Assembly (NCBI RefSeq): GCF_028875915.1
Contig: NZ_JAPEHW010000017.1
Span: 1 to 59,475 of the forward strand
Reading direction: 5' to 3'
From: Pseudoalteromonas sp. G4
Lineage (GTDB): Bacteria; Pseudomonadota; Gammaproteobacteria; Enterobacterales; Alteromonadaceae
DNA: 59,475 bases
A model generated the notes under the pieces. That model ran no database searches. It was given only the letters and a program-made list of their open reading frames with translations, and had not been told where the DNA came from. Shown one piece after another: positions 22,106 to 32,265 of the stretch (within the stretch, counting starts at the first letter, position 1; each line of letters begins with the position of its first letter). Made by a program: the position numbers and the translations under genes.

Positions 22106-24475
22106 TTATGCATGTTTTTCGCCAAGGTATAACCAAGTTTCAAGCACGGTATCAGGGTTAAGTGATACTGAGTCGATACCTTGTTCAACCAACCAAGCTG
22201 CAAAATCTTCGTGATCTGATGGTCCTTGACCACAAATGCCCACATACTTACCTTTTGCTTTAGCGGTTTGAATCGCCATTTCTAGTAGCTTCTTGATTGC
22301 TGGGTTTCGCTCATCAAATAAATGGGCAATCAAACCAGAGTCACGGTCAAGACCTAACGTTAACTGTGTTAAGTCGTTTGAGCCAATAGAGAAACCGTCG
22401 AAATATTCTAAGAATTCATCGGCAAGCAATGCATTAGATGGTAGTTCACACATCATAATTACTTTAAGGCCATTCTCACCACGCTTTAAGCCATGCTCTT
22501 CAAGTAATTCAATCACACGAGCTGCTTCTTCAAGTGTACGAACAAATGGGATCATAATTTCAACATTGGTTAAGCCCATTTCGTTACGAACGCGCTTAAT
22601 TGCTTCACACTCTAAGGCAAAACAATCGCGGAAATCTTCAGAGATATAACGTGAAGCACCGCGGAAACCAATCATTGGGTTCTCTTCTTCAGGTTCGTAC
22701 TGCTCACCGCCAACAAGGTTAGCGTATTCGTTAGATTTAAAATCAGACATACGAACAATCACGCGCTCTGGTGCAAAAGCAGCGCCTAGGGTTGAAATAC
22801 CTTCAACAAGTTTGCTGATATAGAATTCAACCGGCGTTTTATAACCCGCCATCATAAAATCAATTTCAGATTTAACGTCATCTGATTGTGCTTCATAGTT
22901 AATTAATGCTTTCGGGTGAACACCAATCATGCGGTTAATAATAAATTCAAGACGTGCTAAACCAATACCTGCATGCGGTAAACGGGCAAAGTCAAATGCT
23001 CTGTCTGGGTTACCTACATTCATCATAATTTTCATTGGTAATTCAGGCATTTCATCTACACGAGATGTTAATACTTCATAATCAAGAAGGCCTTGATAAA
23101 TGTAACCCGTGTCACCTTCAGCACACGATACCGTTACTTCTGCGTTGTTTTCGATTGTGTCTGTAGCATTGCCACAACCAACAACTGCCGGAATTCCTAA
23201 TTCACGTGCAATAATTGCAGCATGACAAGTACGACCACCACGGTTGGTTACGATTGCCGCTGCACGTTTCATGATTGGTTCCCAATCTGGGTCTGTCATA
23301 TCAGTTACCAGCACATCGCCTTGCTGTACTTTGTCCATCTCATCAATCGAGTTAAGGACGCGTACAACACCTTTACCGATTTTATGACCTATAGCACGGC
23401 CTTCACATAATACGCTTGATGAACCATTAAGCTGGAAACGCTCCATTACATTTGCATCTTCATTAGAACGAACCGTCTCTGGACGTGCTTGTACTATGTA
23501 TAATTTACCGTCATTACCGTCTTTAGCCCATTCAATATCCATTGGACGACCGTAATGTTTTTCAATAATTACAGCTTGTTTCGCAAGTTCCATCACTTCT
23601 TCGTCAGTAATTGAAAACTTGTTTGAACGCGCCTCTTCAATATCAACAACTTCAACTTGCTTGCCATGTGATTCATCGCTTGAGTAAATCATCTCAACTG
23701 CTTTTGAACCAAGGGTACGGCGAACAACCGCTGGACGATTCGCCGCAAGTGTTGGCTTATGAACATAGAATTCATCAGGATTAACCGCACCTTGCACGAC
23801 CATTTCGCCAAGACCATAGCTTGAAGTAATGAAAACCACATCTTCAAAGCCTGATTCGGTATCAATACTAAACATTACACCTGATGAGGCTTTATCAGAA
23901 CGCACCATGCGTTGAATACCTGCAGAAAGCGCTACGCCACGGTGATCATAGCCTTGGTGAACACGGTAAGAGATAGCACGGTCATTAAATAATGACGCAA
24001 ATACATGCTTAATCGCTACCATCACTGCGTCTATGCCACGTACATTTAAGAATGTTTCCTGTTGACCTGCAAACGACGCATCCGGCATATCTTCTGCGGT
24101 TGCTGAAGAACGTACAGCAAATGAAACGTCTTGATTTGCATCACCATGAAGCTGTGAATACGCTTCACGAATTGCTGTGTCTAGATTACTTTGGAATGGT
24201 GTATCAATGATCCATTGACGAATTTCAGCACCTACGCGAGCTAATTCGTTTACATCATCTACATCGAGCTTATCAAGCACATCGTGGATTTTGTTGTTAA
24301 GACCAGACTGGTCAAGAAATTCATTAAACGCTTCAGACGTCGTTGCAAAGCCACCAGGAACGGTAACACCTGCGCTTGCAAGATTAGAAATCATTTCACC
24401 AAGAGATGCGTTTTTACCACCAACTCGTGGTACATCGCTCATACCAAGTTCTTGATACCAAAGTATATATTGCAC
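22106..24475 (-). CDS. ppsA: phosphoenolpyruvate synthase
   Basis: A 789-residue enzyme that makes PEP, AMP and phosphate from pyruvate, ATP and water, the entry to gluconeogenesis from three-carbon sources. The N-terminal ATP-binding part contains '[10 protein letters not shown]' and '[19 protein letters not shown]'. The swivelling domain has the phospho-histidine motif '[21 protein letters not shown]', and the C-terminal PEP-binding barrel includes 'GFRGASRY' and '[16 protein letters not shown]' and ends with 'GICGQGPSD'. It starts with GTG, with a strong GGAG before it. Its regulator ppsR lies nearby at 26189, on the opposite strand. Confidence 0.97.
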   Translation of the reverse strand: MQYILWYQELGMSDVPRVGGKNASLGEMISNLASAGVTVPGGFATTSEAFNEFLDQSGLNNKIHDVLDKLDVDDVNELARVGAEIRQWIIDTPFQSNLDTAIREAYSQLHGDANQDVSFAVRSSATAEDMPDASFAGQQETFLNVRGIDAVMVAIKHVFASLFNDRAISYRVHQGYDHRGVALSAGIQRMVRSDKASSGVMFSIDTESGFEDVVFITSSYGLGEMVVQGAVNPDEFYVHKPTLAANRPAVVRRTLGSKAVEMIYSSDESHGKQVEVVDIEEARSNKFSITDEEVMELAKQAVIIEKHYGRPMDIEWAKDGNDGKLYIVQARPETVRSNEDANVMERFQLNGSSSVLCEGRAIGHKIGKGVVRVLNSIDEMDKVQQGDVLVTDMTDPDWEPIMKRAAAIVTNRGGRTCHAAIIARELGIPAVVGCGNATDTIENNAEVTVSCAEGDTGYIYQGLLDYEVLTSRVDEMPELPMKIMMNVGNPDRAFDFARLPHAGIGLARLEFIINRMIGVHPKALINYEAQSDDVKSEIDFMMAGYKTPVEFYISKLVEGISTLGAAFAPERVIVRMSDFKSNEYANLVGGEQYEPEEENPMIGFRGASRYISEDFRDCFALECEAIKRVRNEMGLTNVEIMIPFVRTLEEAARVIELLEEHGLKRGENGLKVIMMCELPSNALLADEFLEYFDGFSIGSNDLTQLTLGLDRDSGLIAHLFDERNPAIKKLLEMAIQTAKAKGKYVGICGQGPSDHEDFAAWLVEQGIDSVSLNPDTVLETWLYLGEKHA

Positions 24476-24988
24476 GGAAATTCTCCATAAGCAAAGGTTG
24501 TGAGAGAGTGTTATCTAATCCTAGTTTAGATAACAACAAGTTGCTAAATGTGAACGCCAATTACACCTGCGATAAACTTGAACGGGTAGCAGAAATTAAC
24601 AGTTCTATTCAACAAGCGAGCATAAGTTTACATAGATGACTTACAGAGGTAAAGCAGCTAACCCTTGCAAAATCAAGGACAAATAGCCTAATTTTAAAAT
24701 GTATTGTGCGTAAATTCGGATTTAGTGAATTTTTATGCTAGTGACACCGGTGCCATTTAGAAAATAAGCATAAAGCAATTCATTTTAACTTTTTTGTATA
24801 AGATAGAAGTTTTTTAATATGGCTTACCTATCTAATTTGCCGTTTCTAAATTCGAAACTTGTAACAAAATATTTAATAAATTATGATTTTATATGAAATG
24901 GATTTTAAGGCTAAGGAATAGCCTTGTGGTTTACCTCCCCTGTAGTTGAAATCTCATTCGCAAAAGTTAACTAAAACAAGGAATGCAA
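24476..24988. promoter_or_regulatory. divergent regulatory region of ppsA and the DUF3592 gene
   Basis: About 510 bases without a gene. The leader of ppsA contains a perfect 10-bp inverted repeat, TGTTATCTAA (24509-24518) and TTAGATAACA (24526-24535), 34 bases in front of the GTG. It could be an operator or an RNA hairpin. Nothing else stood out. Confidence 0.5.
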
Positions 24989-26056
24989 ATGAAACGCTCC
25001 CCTGGTCAAAAGCGCAAATTGATTGTGCAGGGCATCAGCCTATTTATATTTTTAATCATCACATATTTTGCTAGTCAATATTATGGCAAAATTCACAATG
25101 GCTTATTAGCTTGGACAAATAACAGTTACCCAGTTGTAGGCACAGTAGTAAGTTTAAATAGCGAAGAAGAGGAATATCGTACTCGAAAAGGTAGAAAACG
25201 CAGTGAAACTCTTTATTACGTTCAATACCGTGTTGATATTGACGGTGAATCATATGAAGAAATCAGTGAAATTAAGTACTCTTTATATAATTCGTTAGCA
25301 GTTGATGATCCCATAGATGTCATCGTATCGCAAAGTGGTGAACACTTTGACCTTAAAGCGAATGTTGATGAAGCTAAGGCCAGTAACAATTTTTTAGGTT
25401 ACGCAGTGAAAGTAGGTATTTTCACAACTCCTGCATGCCTTTTCTTATACTATATTTTGTCTGTTATTTTTGTTAGAGAAGCCGCAAATGCATTACCTGA
25501 GGGTTTTTACAACAGTAACTCTTGGTTAGATATTGATGACTTTTATCTAATTTGGCTTGCGGACAATCAACTAATTTCTGTCAAATTTGATAAAAACGAA
25601 GTGAGTAAAGTGCAAAATGCGTATCAAAAACAAAGTACGTTTGATGAATTAGTGTCTTTAATCAAAAAGCCTAAGGTAGTTACAATACCCCTCGCTGAAA
25701 TCACAGAAGTCACAAGCAAACATAACAGCGATCTGCTTTCAATTAGTGTCGGTGAGTCTGCTCACAGTATTGAGTTTTTAAACCAAGCGGTTAAACATCA
25801 TGCTTTAGACCAAATAAAGGCTTTGTTACCGCAGCACCTTATTCATACCACAAACAAAAAATCACGTTTTATGGCGGTATTACCTTGGTTAGTCTTAGCA
25901 GGTATTTGCGCGGGTGTTATGTTCTTTCTTGGTAAATCAATTTTAAGTACGCTACTTGCTTTATTTGTGATTGTGAAAGTACTGCCAAAGCTTATTGCGC
26001 GTCTAATTTCGCCAACCGTTGTACAAACATGGCAAGTGCCTGAAGTGAGCTCTTAA
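24989..26056 (+). CDS. DUF3592 membrane protein
   Basis: A 355-residue protein from the second ATG (24989), because AAGGA stands six bases before it and is too close to the first. One membrane segment lies near residues 12-30. An extracytoplasmic beta-rich region of the DUF3592 type follows ('YPVVGTVVSLNSEEEE', 'LYYVQYRVDIDGESYEE', 'DDPIDVIVSQSG'). Further membrane segments lie near 140-160 and 300-345. The domain is widespread and has no known biochemical role. It sits between ppsA and ppsR but is probably an independent unit; a hairpin follows it. Confidence 0.75.
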   Translation: MKRSPGQKRKLIVQGISLFIFLIITYFASQYYGKIHNGLLAWTNNSYPVVGTVVSLNSEEEEYRTRKGRKRSETLYYVQYRVDIDGESYEEISEIKYSLYNSLAVDDPIDVIVSQSGEHFDLKANVDEAKASNNFLGYAVKVGIFTTPACLFLYYILSVIFVREAANALPEGFYNSNSWLDIDDFYLIWLADNQLISVKFDKNEVSKVQNAYQKQSTFDELVSLIKKPKVVTIPLAEITEVTSKHNSDLLSISVGESAHSIEFLNQAVKHHALDQIKALLPQHLIHTTNKKSRFMAVLPWLVLAGICAGVMFFLGKSILSTLLALFVIVKVLPKLIARLISPTVVQTWQVPEVSS

Positions 26057-26067
26057 CCCTTTTCAAA

Positions 26068-26099
26068 TTAGCTAAAAGCCAACTGGGCTTTTAGCTAAA
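26068..26099 (+). terminator. terminator-like hairpin after the DUF3592 gene
   Basis: TAGCTAAAAGCC pairs with GGCTTTTAGCTA (12-bp stem, five-base loop). The tail has few T residues, so strength is uncertain. Confidence 0.6.
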
Positions 26100-26188
26100 T
26101 CAAATAAAACATAAATTACAGCGCTTTTTATTGAGCTACTGAGTGATATTTGTTTTGATAGCTTATCTCTCACAAATAGGTGCTATTT

Positions 26189-26998
26189 ATGCGCAGCGCA
26201 TTTTATATATCTGACGGTACAGCAATTACCAGCGAAGTATTTGGTCATGCTACCTTGTCGTTATTTCCTGTAGAATTTAAACACATCACAATTCCGTTTG
26301 TTGAAACAGAGCAAAAAGCATATGAAGTCAAACTCGAAATTGATAAAGCATTTAAACTTAGTGGTGAAAAGCCGTTAGTGTTTTTTACCTTTGTTGATCC
26401 ACAGTTAAGCGATATTATTTTATCGTCACAAGGCCAGTGTTTTGATTTTTTAACTGCTTACAGCGGACAAGTAAAAGACACCATTGGTGTTAACCCTGTA
26501 CCCCGTACACATCGAACCCACTCAATACATGAAAAAAGCTACGATTTCAGAATCGATGCGGTTAACTATGCACTAGCCAACGACGATGGCAGCAACTTAA
26601 AAGACTACGATGAAGCAGATATTATCCTAGTTGGTGTTAGCCGAAGTGGTAAAACACCCACCAGCTTATATTTAGCGCTTCAATATGGCATAAAAGCCGC
26701 AAATTACCCGCTTACAGAAGACGATTTAGATATGATGCGTTTGCCAAGTGCTCTGCAAAATCATAAAAGTAAGTTATTTGGTTTAACTATTAACCCAGAA
26801 CGCTTAGCTGCAATTCGCAACGAGCGGATGGCCAATAGTAAATATGCCTCTTTAAGACAATGTCGACTAGAAGTACGTGAAGCCGAAATGCTGTATAAAA
26901 AGAATAAAATTCCACATTTAAGCTCAACGCATTTTTCGGTGGAAGAAATCTCAGCAAAGATTTTGGCAGAAACAGGCCTTGAGCGCCGTAAGTATTAA
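26189..26998 (+). CDS. ppsR: PEP synthase regulatory protein (kinase/pyrophosphorylase)
   Basis: A 269-residue protein from the ATG at 26189, with AGGTG about seven bases upstream; a GTG three codons earlier is possible. It belongs to the DUF299 family: the N-terminal 'AFYISDGTAITSEVFGHATLSLFP', the P-loop-like 'VGVSRSGKTPTSLYLA' and 'GIKAANYPL' are clear. The protein inactivates PEP synthase by ADP-dependent phosphorylation of its active-site threonine and restores it by phosphate-dependent pyrophosphorylation. Its target PpsA is encoded 1.7 kb away on the other strand. Confidence 0.93.
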   Translation: MRSAFYISDGTAITSEVFGHATLSLFPVEFKHITIPFVETEQKAYEVKLEIDKAFKLSGEKPLVFFTFVDPQLSDIILSSQGQCFDFLTAYSGQVKDTIGVNPVPRTHRTHSIHEKSYDFRIDAVNYALANDDGSNLKDYDEADIILVGVSRSGKTPTSLYLALQYGIKAANYPLTEDDLDMMRLPSALQNHKSKLFGLTINPERLAAIRNERMANSKYASLRQCRLEVREAEMLYKKNKIPHLSSTHFSVEEISAKILAETGLERRKY

Positions 26999-27017
26999 TC
27001 CCACTACTTATTGAAAA

Positions 27018-27046
27018 TGCCTAAATGGTTAAGATCAATTTAGGCA
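27018..27046 (+). terminator. hairpin after ppsR
   Basis: TGCCTAAAT (27018-27026) pairs with ATTTAGGCA (27038-27046) about 20 bases after the ppsR stop. The T-run is poor, so terminator function is only likely. Confidence 0.5.
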
Positions 27047-27198
27047 ATTCATCATTTGTGCTGAAGTACACTAAACTTAATGTGACTACATTCGTATAAG
27101 TTAGATAGTTTTGAATTATCTATTTATATCAAATTGTGTCATATTTAATCTAGGACTCAGATATATAAGGATTTTATTAAGGTTAATAGTGAGATATC

Positions 27199-28077
27199 AT
27201 GCGCTGTTTTGTGGTTTTTTTTATTTTCAATTTATTTAGTTGTTTCTCGTTGCAGGCCAACGTAATTGATATCTATATTCGTGATGACGTTTATAAAGAT
27301 TACACCACTTTTGTTAACAATCGCGATGTCACAAGTATTGATGATTTTTCTGGTAAAGCCATTCGCCGTGATGTAGTCGATATGATAATCGCCCAACAAG
27401 CCTTAAAGTTAGGTGGATTTAACTATCAATTTAATTATATCCCCGGCAAAGTAAATTTTCGTAATACCCGCATGCTCGAAACCGGCAAACTACTCATTAG
27501 TTTTGACTCCTATTGGTTAACGGATGCACATGCCAAAGCGAATTTCTTATTTATTTCTAAACCGCTTATTCGTCGTGGAGAATATATTGCTGGGATTTAC
27601 ACCCAATCTGGCCGTGAAAATAAGCTTAAATTAAATAAGCTTGCTGATTTTAAAAGGTTAAGTGCAGTCTCTACCCCTAAATGGCGAACCGATTGGAATA
27701 CCCTTTCAGCATTGCCTTTAAAGGAATTAGTAATAGAACATGAGTGGATCAGCATGGCGCGAATGGTAAATTCTGGTTGGGTCGACTTTATGCTAATGCC
27801 TTTTCACTCTACGCCAGATAAGCGCTTTACACTTGATAAAATTAACCTAGTACCTTTACCCAATGTCGCTGTTGAATTAAAAGACAGCCGTCATTTTGTG
27901 ATTAGCCGCAACCATCCGCTGGGCAAAGAAGCATATATCGCAATTGAAAAAGGGCTTACGCAGTTACGTAAAAGTAATGCAATTACTCGCGCATATACGC
28001 AAGCCGGCTTTTTTATTGATAAGAGCAAATACACCATCATTAATGCAGATAACCAGATGCCTCTTAATGAAGGCTAA
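27199..28077 (+). CDS. periplasmic solute-binding-like protein
   Basis: A 292-residue protein with a signal peptide (1-20, ending 'LQANV'). The mature part resembles the type 2 periplasmic binding fold of the amino-acid-binding (SBP_bac_3) kind: 'FLFISKPLIRRGEYIAGIY', 'KLADFKRLSAVSTPKW', 'WVDFMLMPFHSTPD' and 'RHFVISRNHPLG'. No transporter genes are adjacent. In this bacterial group such orphan proteins are common and may act as sensors or feed signalling proteins. The ligand is unknown. It is a single-gene unit. Confidence 0.7.
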   Translation: MRCFVVFFIFNLFSCFSLQANVIDIYIRDDVYKDYTTFVNNRDVTSIDDFSGKAIRRDVVDMIIAQQALKLGGFNYQFNYIPGKVNFRNTRMLETGKLLISFDSYWLTDAHAKANFLFISKPLIRRGEYIAGIYTQSGRENKLKLNKLADFKRLSAVSTPKWRTDWNTLSALPLKELVIEHEWISMARMVNSGWVDFMLMPFHSTPDKRFTLDKINLVPLPNVAVELKDSRHFVISRNHPLGKEAYIAIEKGLTQLRKSNAITRAYTQAGFFIDKSKYTIINADNQMPLNEG

Positions 28078-28171
28078 TAAGTTCAATTGTTAAAATCTTA
28101 TATCCACTCAAGTAGGTTATTAGGTTCTGCTTAGGTAACTTGAATGCACTTTTAGAAAACACTTTAACAAG

Positions 28172-29443
28172 CTAGTTTTTTGTACTTCGATGTTTAAAAC
28201 TAAAAGATGTTTCTTTAATCGGCTCGCCGCTTTTATTTGTCGGTGTTGAGTAGAAATTAACGTGTAATTGATCAGTTTTATTATCAATTTCAATATGTGC
28301 AAAACCCCAAGTAAAGGCTTTATGCCAAAGTAAGTCATATTCATCATATTGTTTTTCTTGATAATCTGCTAACCCACGATGGATACCACGCATTTTTGAA
28401 GCTGCACCGCTAATAATCAGTGGTAAGGGTAGTTTTTTCACTGTGCTTACGCGTGAGCAATCATCTGTTAAAAGCTCTAAATCATGTTCATGACCTGCAA
28501 TATAAGCATCAGCATACTCACACAGCTCAGGTAAGATTAAGCGTCTTAAAACATGTGCTTCATCGTATTTTGTACCGCCAATTGACCACAAAACATGGTG
28601 GCCATAGACAATCTTCCATTTGGCTGTTGATTGTTTTAAACCATTTGCAAGCCAAGCCAATTGCTTATGATCTTCACCATTTAAAGGTACTTCATGGTTT
28701 TCGATTTCTTCAATTTTTGCCTCGCCAGATGCCAGAGCTGTTGCAAGCCCCTGTTCGCTTCCATCTTTGGCTAAAGGTATTTCATAGTAATGTTGGCCAG
28801 AGAGCAGCATATTAGTATCGAGAACAAAAAACTCGACATCGTTCCCAGGTGTACCTTGCTTGTAGCTATAATAACCTTTTTTATCCATATGAAAATTAGG
28901 TTGTTCTGCCATCCATGCAGTTTGTAAGGCAACGCCTTTACGTGAGGTTTTCCAGTCATGATTACCGAGTGCTGAGTAAACAACCATATTGGGAACTTGT
29001 TTAAATAAAGGTTGTAACGGTGCAAGAATTAAATCATTCATTCGTTTTTGATCATCCTTGCCATCGTTCGCGTCAGCACCATCAGGATAAATGTTATCTC
29101 CTAGCTGGATACCAAAATCACAATTAACCGATTTGCATAATGTCGCCATAGCCAAGCCGACACTTGTTGCGCCTGTATCTTCTGTTGCAATGCTAGTGCC
29201 TGGATAAATATAAATAGGTGCATGACCAAAGTCAGACATTGGACGATGTTCTGCTTGCCAATCAGCTTTTTCTGCAGCAATAAATTCAGCCTTTGTTTTC
29301 GGCTTATCAATATGCTTTTGCTTTGGATAATTTGGGTGATAACCACCGTCTCCAAATGCTAAAAAAGAAATTTTATCGGCGGCAAAACAAGGTGTAAGTA
29401 CAACAGATAAAACCAAATTTAAAAGAATATGCTTTGTTTTCAT
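28172..29443 (-). CDS. exported metallophosphoesterase (purple acid phosphatase-like)
   Basis: A 423-residue protein with a signal peptide (1-21). The calcineurin-like metal motifs are visible: 'FLAFGDGGY', 'GIQLGDNIYPDGAD', 'YSALGNHDWK', 'IVYGHHVLWS' and 'YIAGHEHDLELL', the set of a type 5 acid phosphatase. It should hydrolyse phosphomonoesters in the periplasm. It follows a TonB-dependent receptor on the same strand by 38 bases. A terminator-like hairpin occupies the place where its ribosome binding site should be, with the U-run ending two bases before the ATG. Its expression may therefore be reduced or conditional. Confidence 0.88.
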   Translation of the reverse strand: MKTKHILLNLVLSVVLTPCFAADKISFLAFGDGGYHPNYPKQKHIDKPKTKAEFIAAEKADWQAEHRPMSDFGHAPIYIYPGTSIATEDTGATSVGLAMATLCKSVNCDFGIQLGDNIYPDGADANDGKDDQKRMNDLILAPLQPLFKQVPNMVVYSALGNHDWKTSRKGVALQTAWMAEQPNFHMDKKGYYSYKQGTPGNDVEFFVLDTNMLLSGQHYYEIPLAKDGSEQGLATALASGEAKIEEIENHEVPLNGEDHKQLAWLANGLKQSTAKWKIVYGHHVLWSIGGTKYDEAHVLRRLILPELCEYADAYIAGHEHDLELLTDDCSRVSTVKKLPLPLIISGAASKMRGIHRGLADYQEKQYDEYDLLWHKAFTWGFAHIEIDNKTDQLHVNFYSTPTNKSGEPIKETSFSFKHRSTKN

Positions 29444-29445
29444 AT

Positions 29446-29473
29446 AAAAAAGCCGCTGAGGTTACTCAGCGGC
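29446..29473 (-). terminator. terminator directly before the phosphatase start codon
   Basis: On the minus strand a perfect GCCGCTGAG/CTCAGCGGC stem (29452-29473, four-base loop) is followed by six U and then AU and the ATG of the phosphatase. It lies nine bases after the TonB receptor stop. No Shine-Dalgarno sequence is left for the phosphatase gene. Confidence 0.85.
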
Positions 29474-29481
29474 ACCTCTTC

Positions 29482-32265
29482 TTAAAATGATGTAAATGTA
29501 AAACCGAGTTCAAATGAACGACCATACGTTTCATACTGTAAGCTGTACTTTTCGCTACCGTGATATAAGTAAAAAGGTTCATCGGTTATATTGATTGCAT
29601 TAAAGTACACTTGGCTTTGTTCATTTATGTAATATTTGGCACTAAAATCAAATTGGTTATGTGCGTCTTCAAAAACGGCAGCATCAGCTAACTCATATTG
29701 ATATGATTCACTTTTATAGCTTGCACTGATACGCGCGCTGAATTTTGCAGATTCATAGCCAAACATCATATTTGCAACAGTATCTGACTGATTAGGCAAT
29801 TTGTCGTCGGCATTTATAAATGTACCATTGGTAGAAAACATCAATCCGTTTTTGAAGTTTTTGGTCCAAGCGAGTTCTATCCCTGTTAATTGTGCTGAAC
29901 CACCATTAATTGGCTGGATCACTTCATCAAAGCCTTGCCATGCAGGTGTATCTTGCACTTCAGCCATAACGATAAAGTTTTTAATGTCTTTAAAAAAGAT
30001 CCCTGCTGACATCACACCGATATTGCCTGGGTAATATTCAATAGACGCATCCAAATTCATCGACTCATAAGGTTTCAAATCTGGATTTCCCACTTCAGCT
30101 TTTCGCTCTGTAGTTATTTCACCATCATCACTTACAATCTCAGTTTCGATTAATTGATATGCTGCGCTGTCGCCAAATGTCGGCCTTGCAATGGTATTTG
30201 TGTAGGCAAAACGGGTAATTAATTTTTCAGAGAAATCATATTTAATATTTAAGCTTGGCAAAAAGTGGTTGTAGTCTTGTTCTACCGTCCAAGGCGCTAT
30301 AGAAACAGTTTCATCATCGTTTATTTCATCAACAGTCAATTCAACACGGTTGCCTGCCGTTGCAAATGACGTGTCTTCGTATCTTACACCCGCAACAATA
30401 TGCCACTGATTAATATCCATCGTTACCATCGCAAACGCCGCTAAGATATCTTCTTCACTTTGGTAAGTTTGACCAAAACTGTTAATCTCAGTATCTATTC
30501 GGTTGATTTCGAATTGCTGTTTATTGGTTTTTACAAACTGCGCCAATGCATGTTTTGAAAGCCCCGGTCCAAATGCGCCTAAGCTGTAATCTGGTTCAGC
30601 ACTTTCAAATTGAGACGCCAAAACATCACCAAATCCACCGTCATACACAATGGAGTTAACGTTATTTGTTTTCTCACGTGTTTGATATTTAGTACCAAAT
30701 TTCAGTTCGCCATTGTGATTTTGCCAAACAAAATCTTTACTAACGTCAACTTTGAAGCTGGTAGCACTGTCTTCCGATAGGTTATTCTCATTAACAATCT
30801 CATCTAATTCAAAATTTGTGAGATCATGCGCAGCTTCAGAGTGAGCCAAATCAGGTGCATTTGCTGTACTGTTATAACCAAGCGCAAACCCTTCACCTTT
30901 AAAGTCAGCATCGATACGGTTAGGCTCTTTTTCATTCGATTTGGAATAGCCTAAATCGTACTCTAATAACCAATCATTAAGTTGATTTTTACCGCCTAAC
31001 ACTACCGATAAGATTTGTTGTTGCTCAAATCTGTCTTTGGTGTCTCGGTCCATATCCGCATTTATAAAAGTTGCTGATGAACTTGTAATACTGTCTTCAA
31101 GCACTTGGCCTTTAGCAAACTTGTATTCATTGCGCAGTCTAAATTCATCATCTGAAAATTCACTCCAAAGTGTGCGTAGGTAATATTCAGAATGTGCATT
31201 TGTTCTAAAGTCTAAATTTAAGGCCGCACCGAGTCTTTCACGCGTAATTAAATAATGGCGTTGTTCAATTTCTTCCGCACCGAAAAAGTCAACATCATCT
31301 CCCGAGTTTTGCCCTTCTACCGAGATTTCTCCAAAGCCGCCATCTACTTCCGAATTATGAGAGCCGAACTTTCTTTCAAACCAACTAAATGCCGTTGCTA
31401 AGCCAAGTTCACTGCCATTTTCAAATTCATAAACATCAGTAAAACTTGCCGATAACTTAGGACTCGCTTCACTTACTTGCTCATTGTATGAACCTTGAAA
31501 TGTTGCACTATAGCTTCGCCCTTCTCTATCAAATGCACTTAAACTTTTAACATCAATCGAACCACCCACAGCACTTGCGTCCATATCTGGCGTTACACTT
31601 TTACTTACTTCTAAACTTTGCACCAGTTCACTTGGAATAACATCCATAGCCACGCTGCGCACGCCCGCCTCAGGAGACGGTACATTTGCGCCATTAATCG
31701 TCACATTATTTAAGTTAGGGTCGATGCCTCGAATACCTACAAAACGTCCTTCACCCTGATCCCGCTGAATAAACATACCGGGTAAACGCTGTAATGCCTC
31801 TGCTGCATTTTGGTCAGGTAATTGCCCAATTGAATCACTGCTAACAATTGACTTAATACTGAGTGCATTTTTCTGACGGTTAATCGCGCCTGCTTGTCCT
31901 GCGCGTGTACCAACCACTATCATGTCTTCAATTAAATTATTTGCAGACGCAAGCTTAATATTCTGCTCTAAATCAGCATCTATTTTGACCATTAGAGCTT
32001 GTGGTTGAGCACCCACATAAGAAACAACTAACGTATATTCGCCTGCTGGGACATTATTAAATGAATAACTGCCATCGCGTGATGACACAACACCTTTATT
32101 TAGTTCTTTTAATTCAACTTTAGCACCTTCAAAGTAAACTTTTTGGTTTACGTCACTGATGAGACCAGAGAGGGTGTTTGCCATCACTTGATTCGATAAA
32201 CAAGCGGCAATGACTGCAAACGCAAGTTGACTGCGTTTAAATACTGACGGTTTATTGCTTTCCAT
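29482..32265 (-). CDS. TonB-dependent receptor with N-terminal carboxypeptidase-regulatory-like domain
   Basis: A 927-residue outer-membrane receptor. Order: signal peptide (1-29), a beta-sandwich CarboxypepD_reg-like domain (about 30-110, 'GLISDVNQKVYFEGAKVELKEL' region), the plug ('LPDQNAAEALQRLPGMFIQR', 'VGIRGIDPNLNNVTING') and a long beta barrel that ends in an aromatic residue (FTFTSF), as outer-membrane barrels do. It belongs to the TonB receptor class used by marine gammaproteobacteria for oligosaccharides and other large substrates. The following phosphatase gene suggests a phosphorylated substrate. A direct repeat in the upstream region may be its operator. Confidence 0.92.
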   Translation of the reverse strand: MESNKPSVFKRSQLAFAVIAACLSNQVMANTLSGLISDVNQKVYFEGAKVELKELNKGVVSSRDGSYSFNNVPAGEYTLVVSYVGAQPQALMVKIDADLEQNIKLASANNLIEDMIVVGTRAGQAGAINRQKNALSIKSIVSSDSIGQLPDQNAAEALQRLPGMFIQRDQGEGRFVGIRGIDPNLNNVTINGANVPSPEAGVRSVAMDVIPSELVQSLEVSKSVTPDMDASAVGGSIDVKSLSAFDREGRSYSATFQGSYNEQVSEASPKLSASFTDVYEFENGSELGLATAFSWFERKFGSHNSEVDGGFGEISVEGQNSGDDVDFFGAEEIEQRHYLITRERLGAALNLDFRTNAHSEYYLRTLWSEFSDDEFRLRNEYKFAKGQVLEDSITSSSATFINADMDRDTKDRFEQQQILSVVLGGKNQLNDWLLEYDLGYSKSNEKEPNRIDADFKGEGFALGYNSTANAPDLAHSEAAHDLTNFELDEIVNENNLSEDSATSFKVDVSKDFVWQNHNGELKFGTKYQTREKTNNVNSIVYDGGFGDVLASQFESAEPDYSLGAFGPGLSKHALAQFVKTNKQQFEINRIDTEINSFGQTYQSEEDILAAFAMVTMDINQWHIVAGVRYEDTSFATAGNRVELTVDEINDDETVSIAPWTVEQDYNHFLPSLNIKYDFSEKLITRFAYTNTIARPTFGDSAAYQLIETEIVSDDGEITTERKAEVGNPDLKPYESMNLDASIEYYPGNIGVMSAGIFFKDIKNFIVMAEVQDTPAWQGFDEVIQPINGGSAQLTGIELAWTKNFKNGLMFSTNGTFINADDKLPNQSDTVANMMFGYESAKFSARISASYKSESYQYELADAAVFEDAHNQFDFSAKYYINEQSQVYFNAINITDEPFYLYHGSEKYSLQYETYGRSFELGFTFTSF

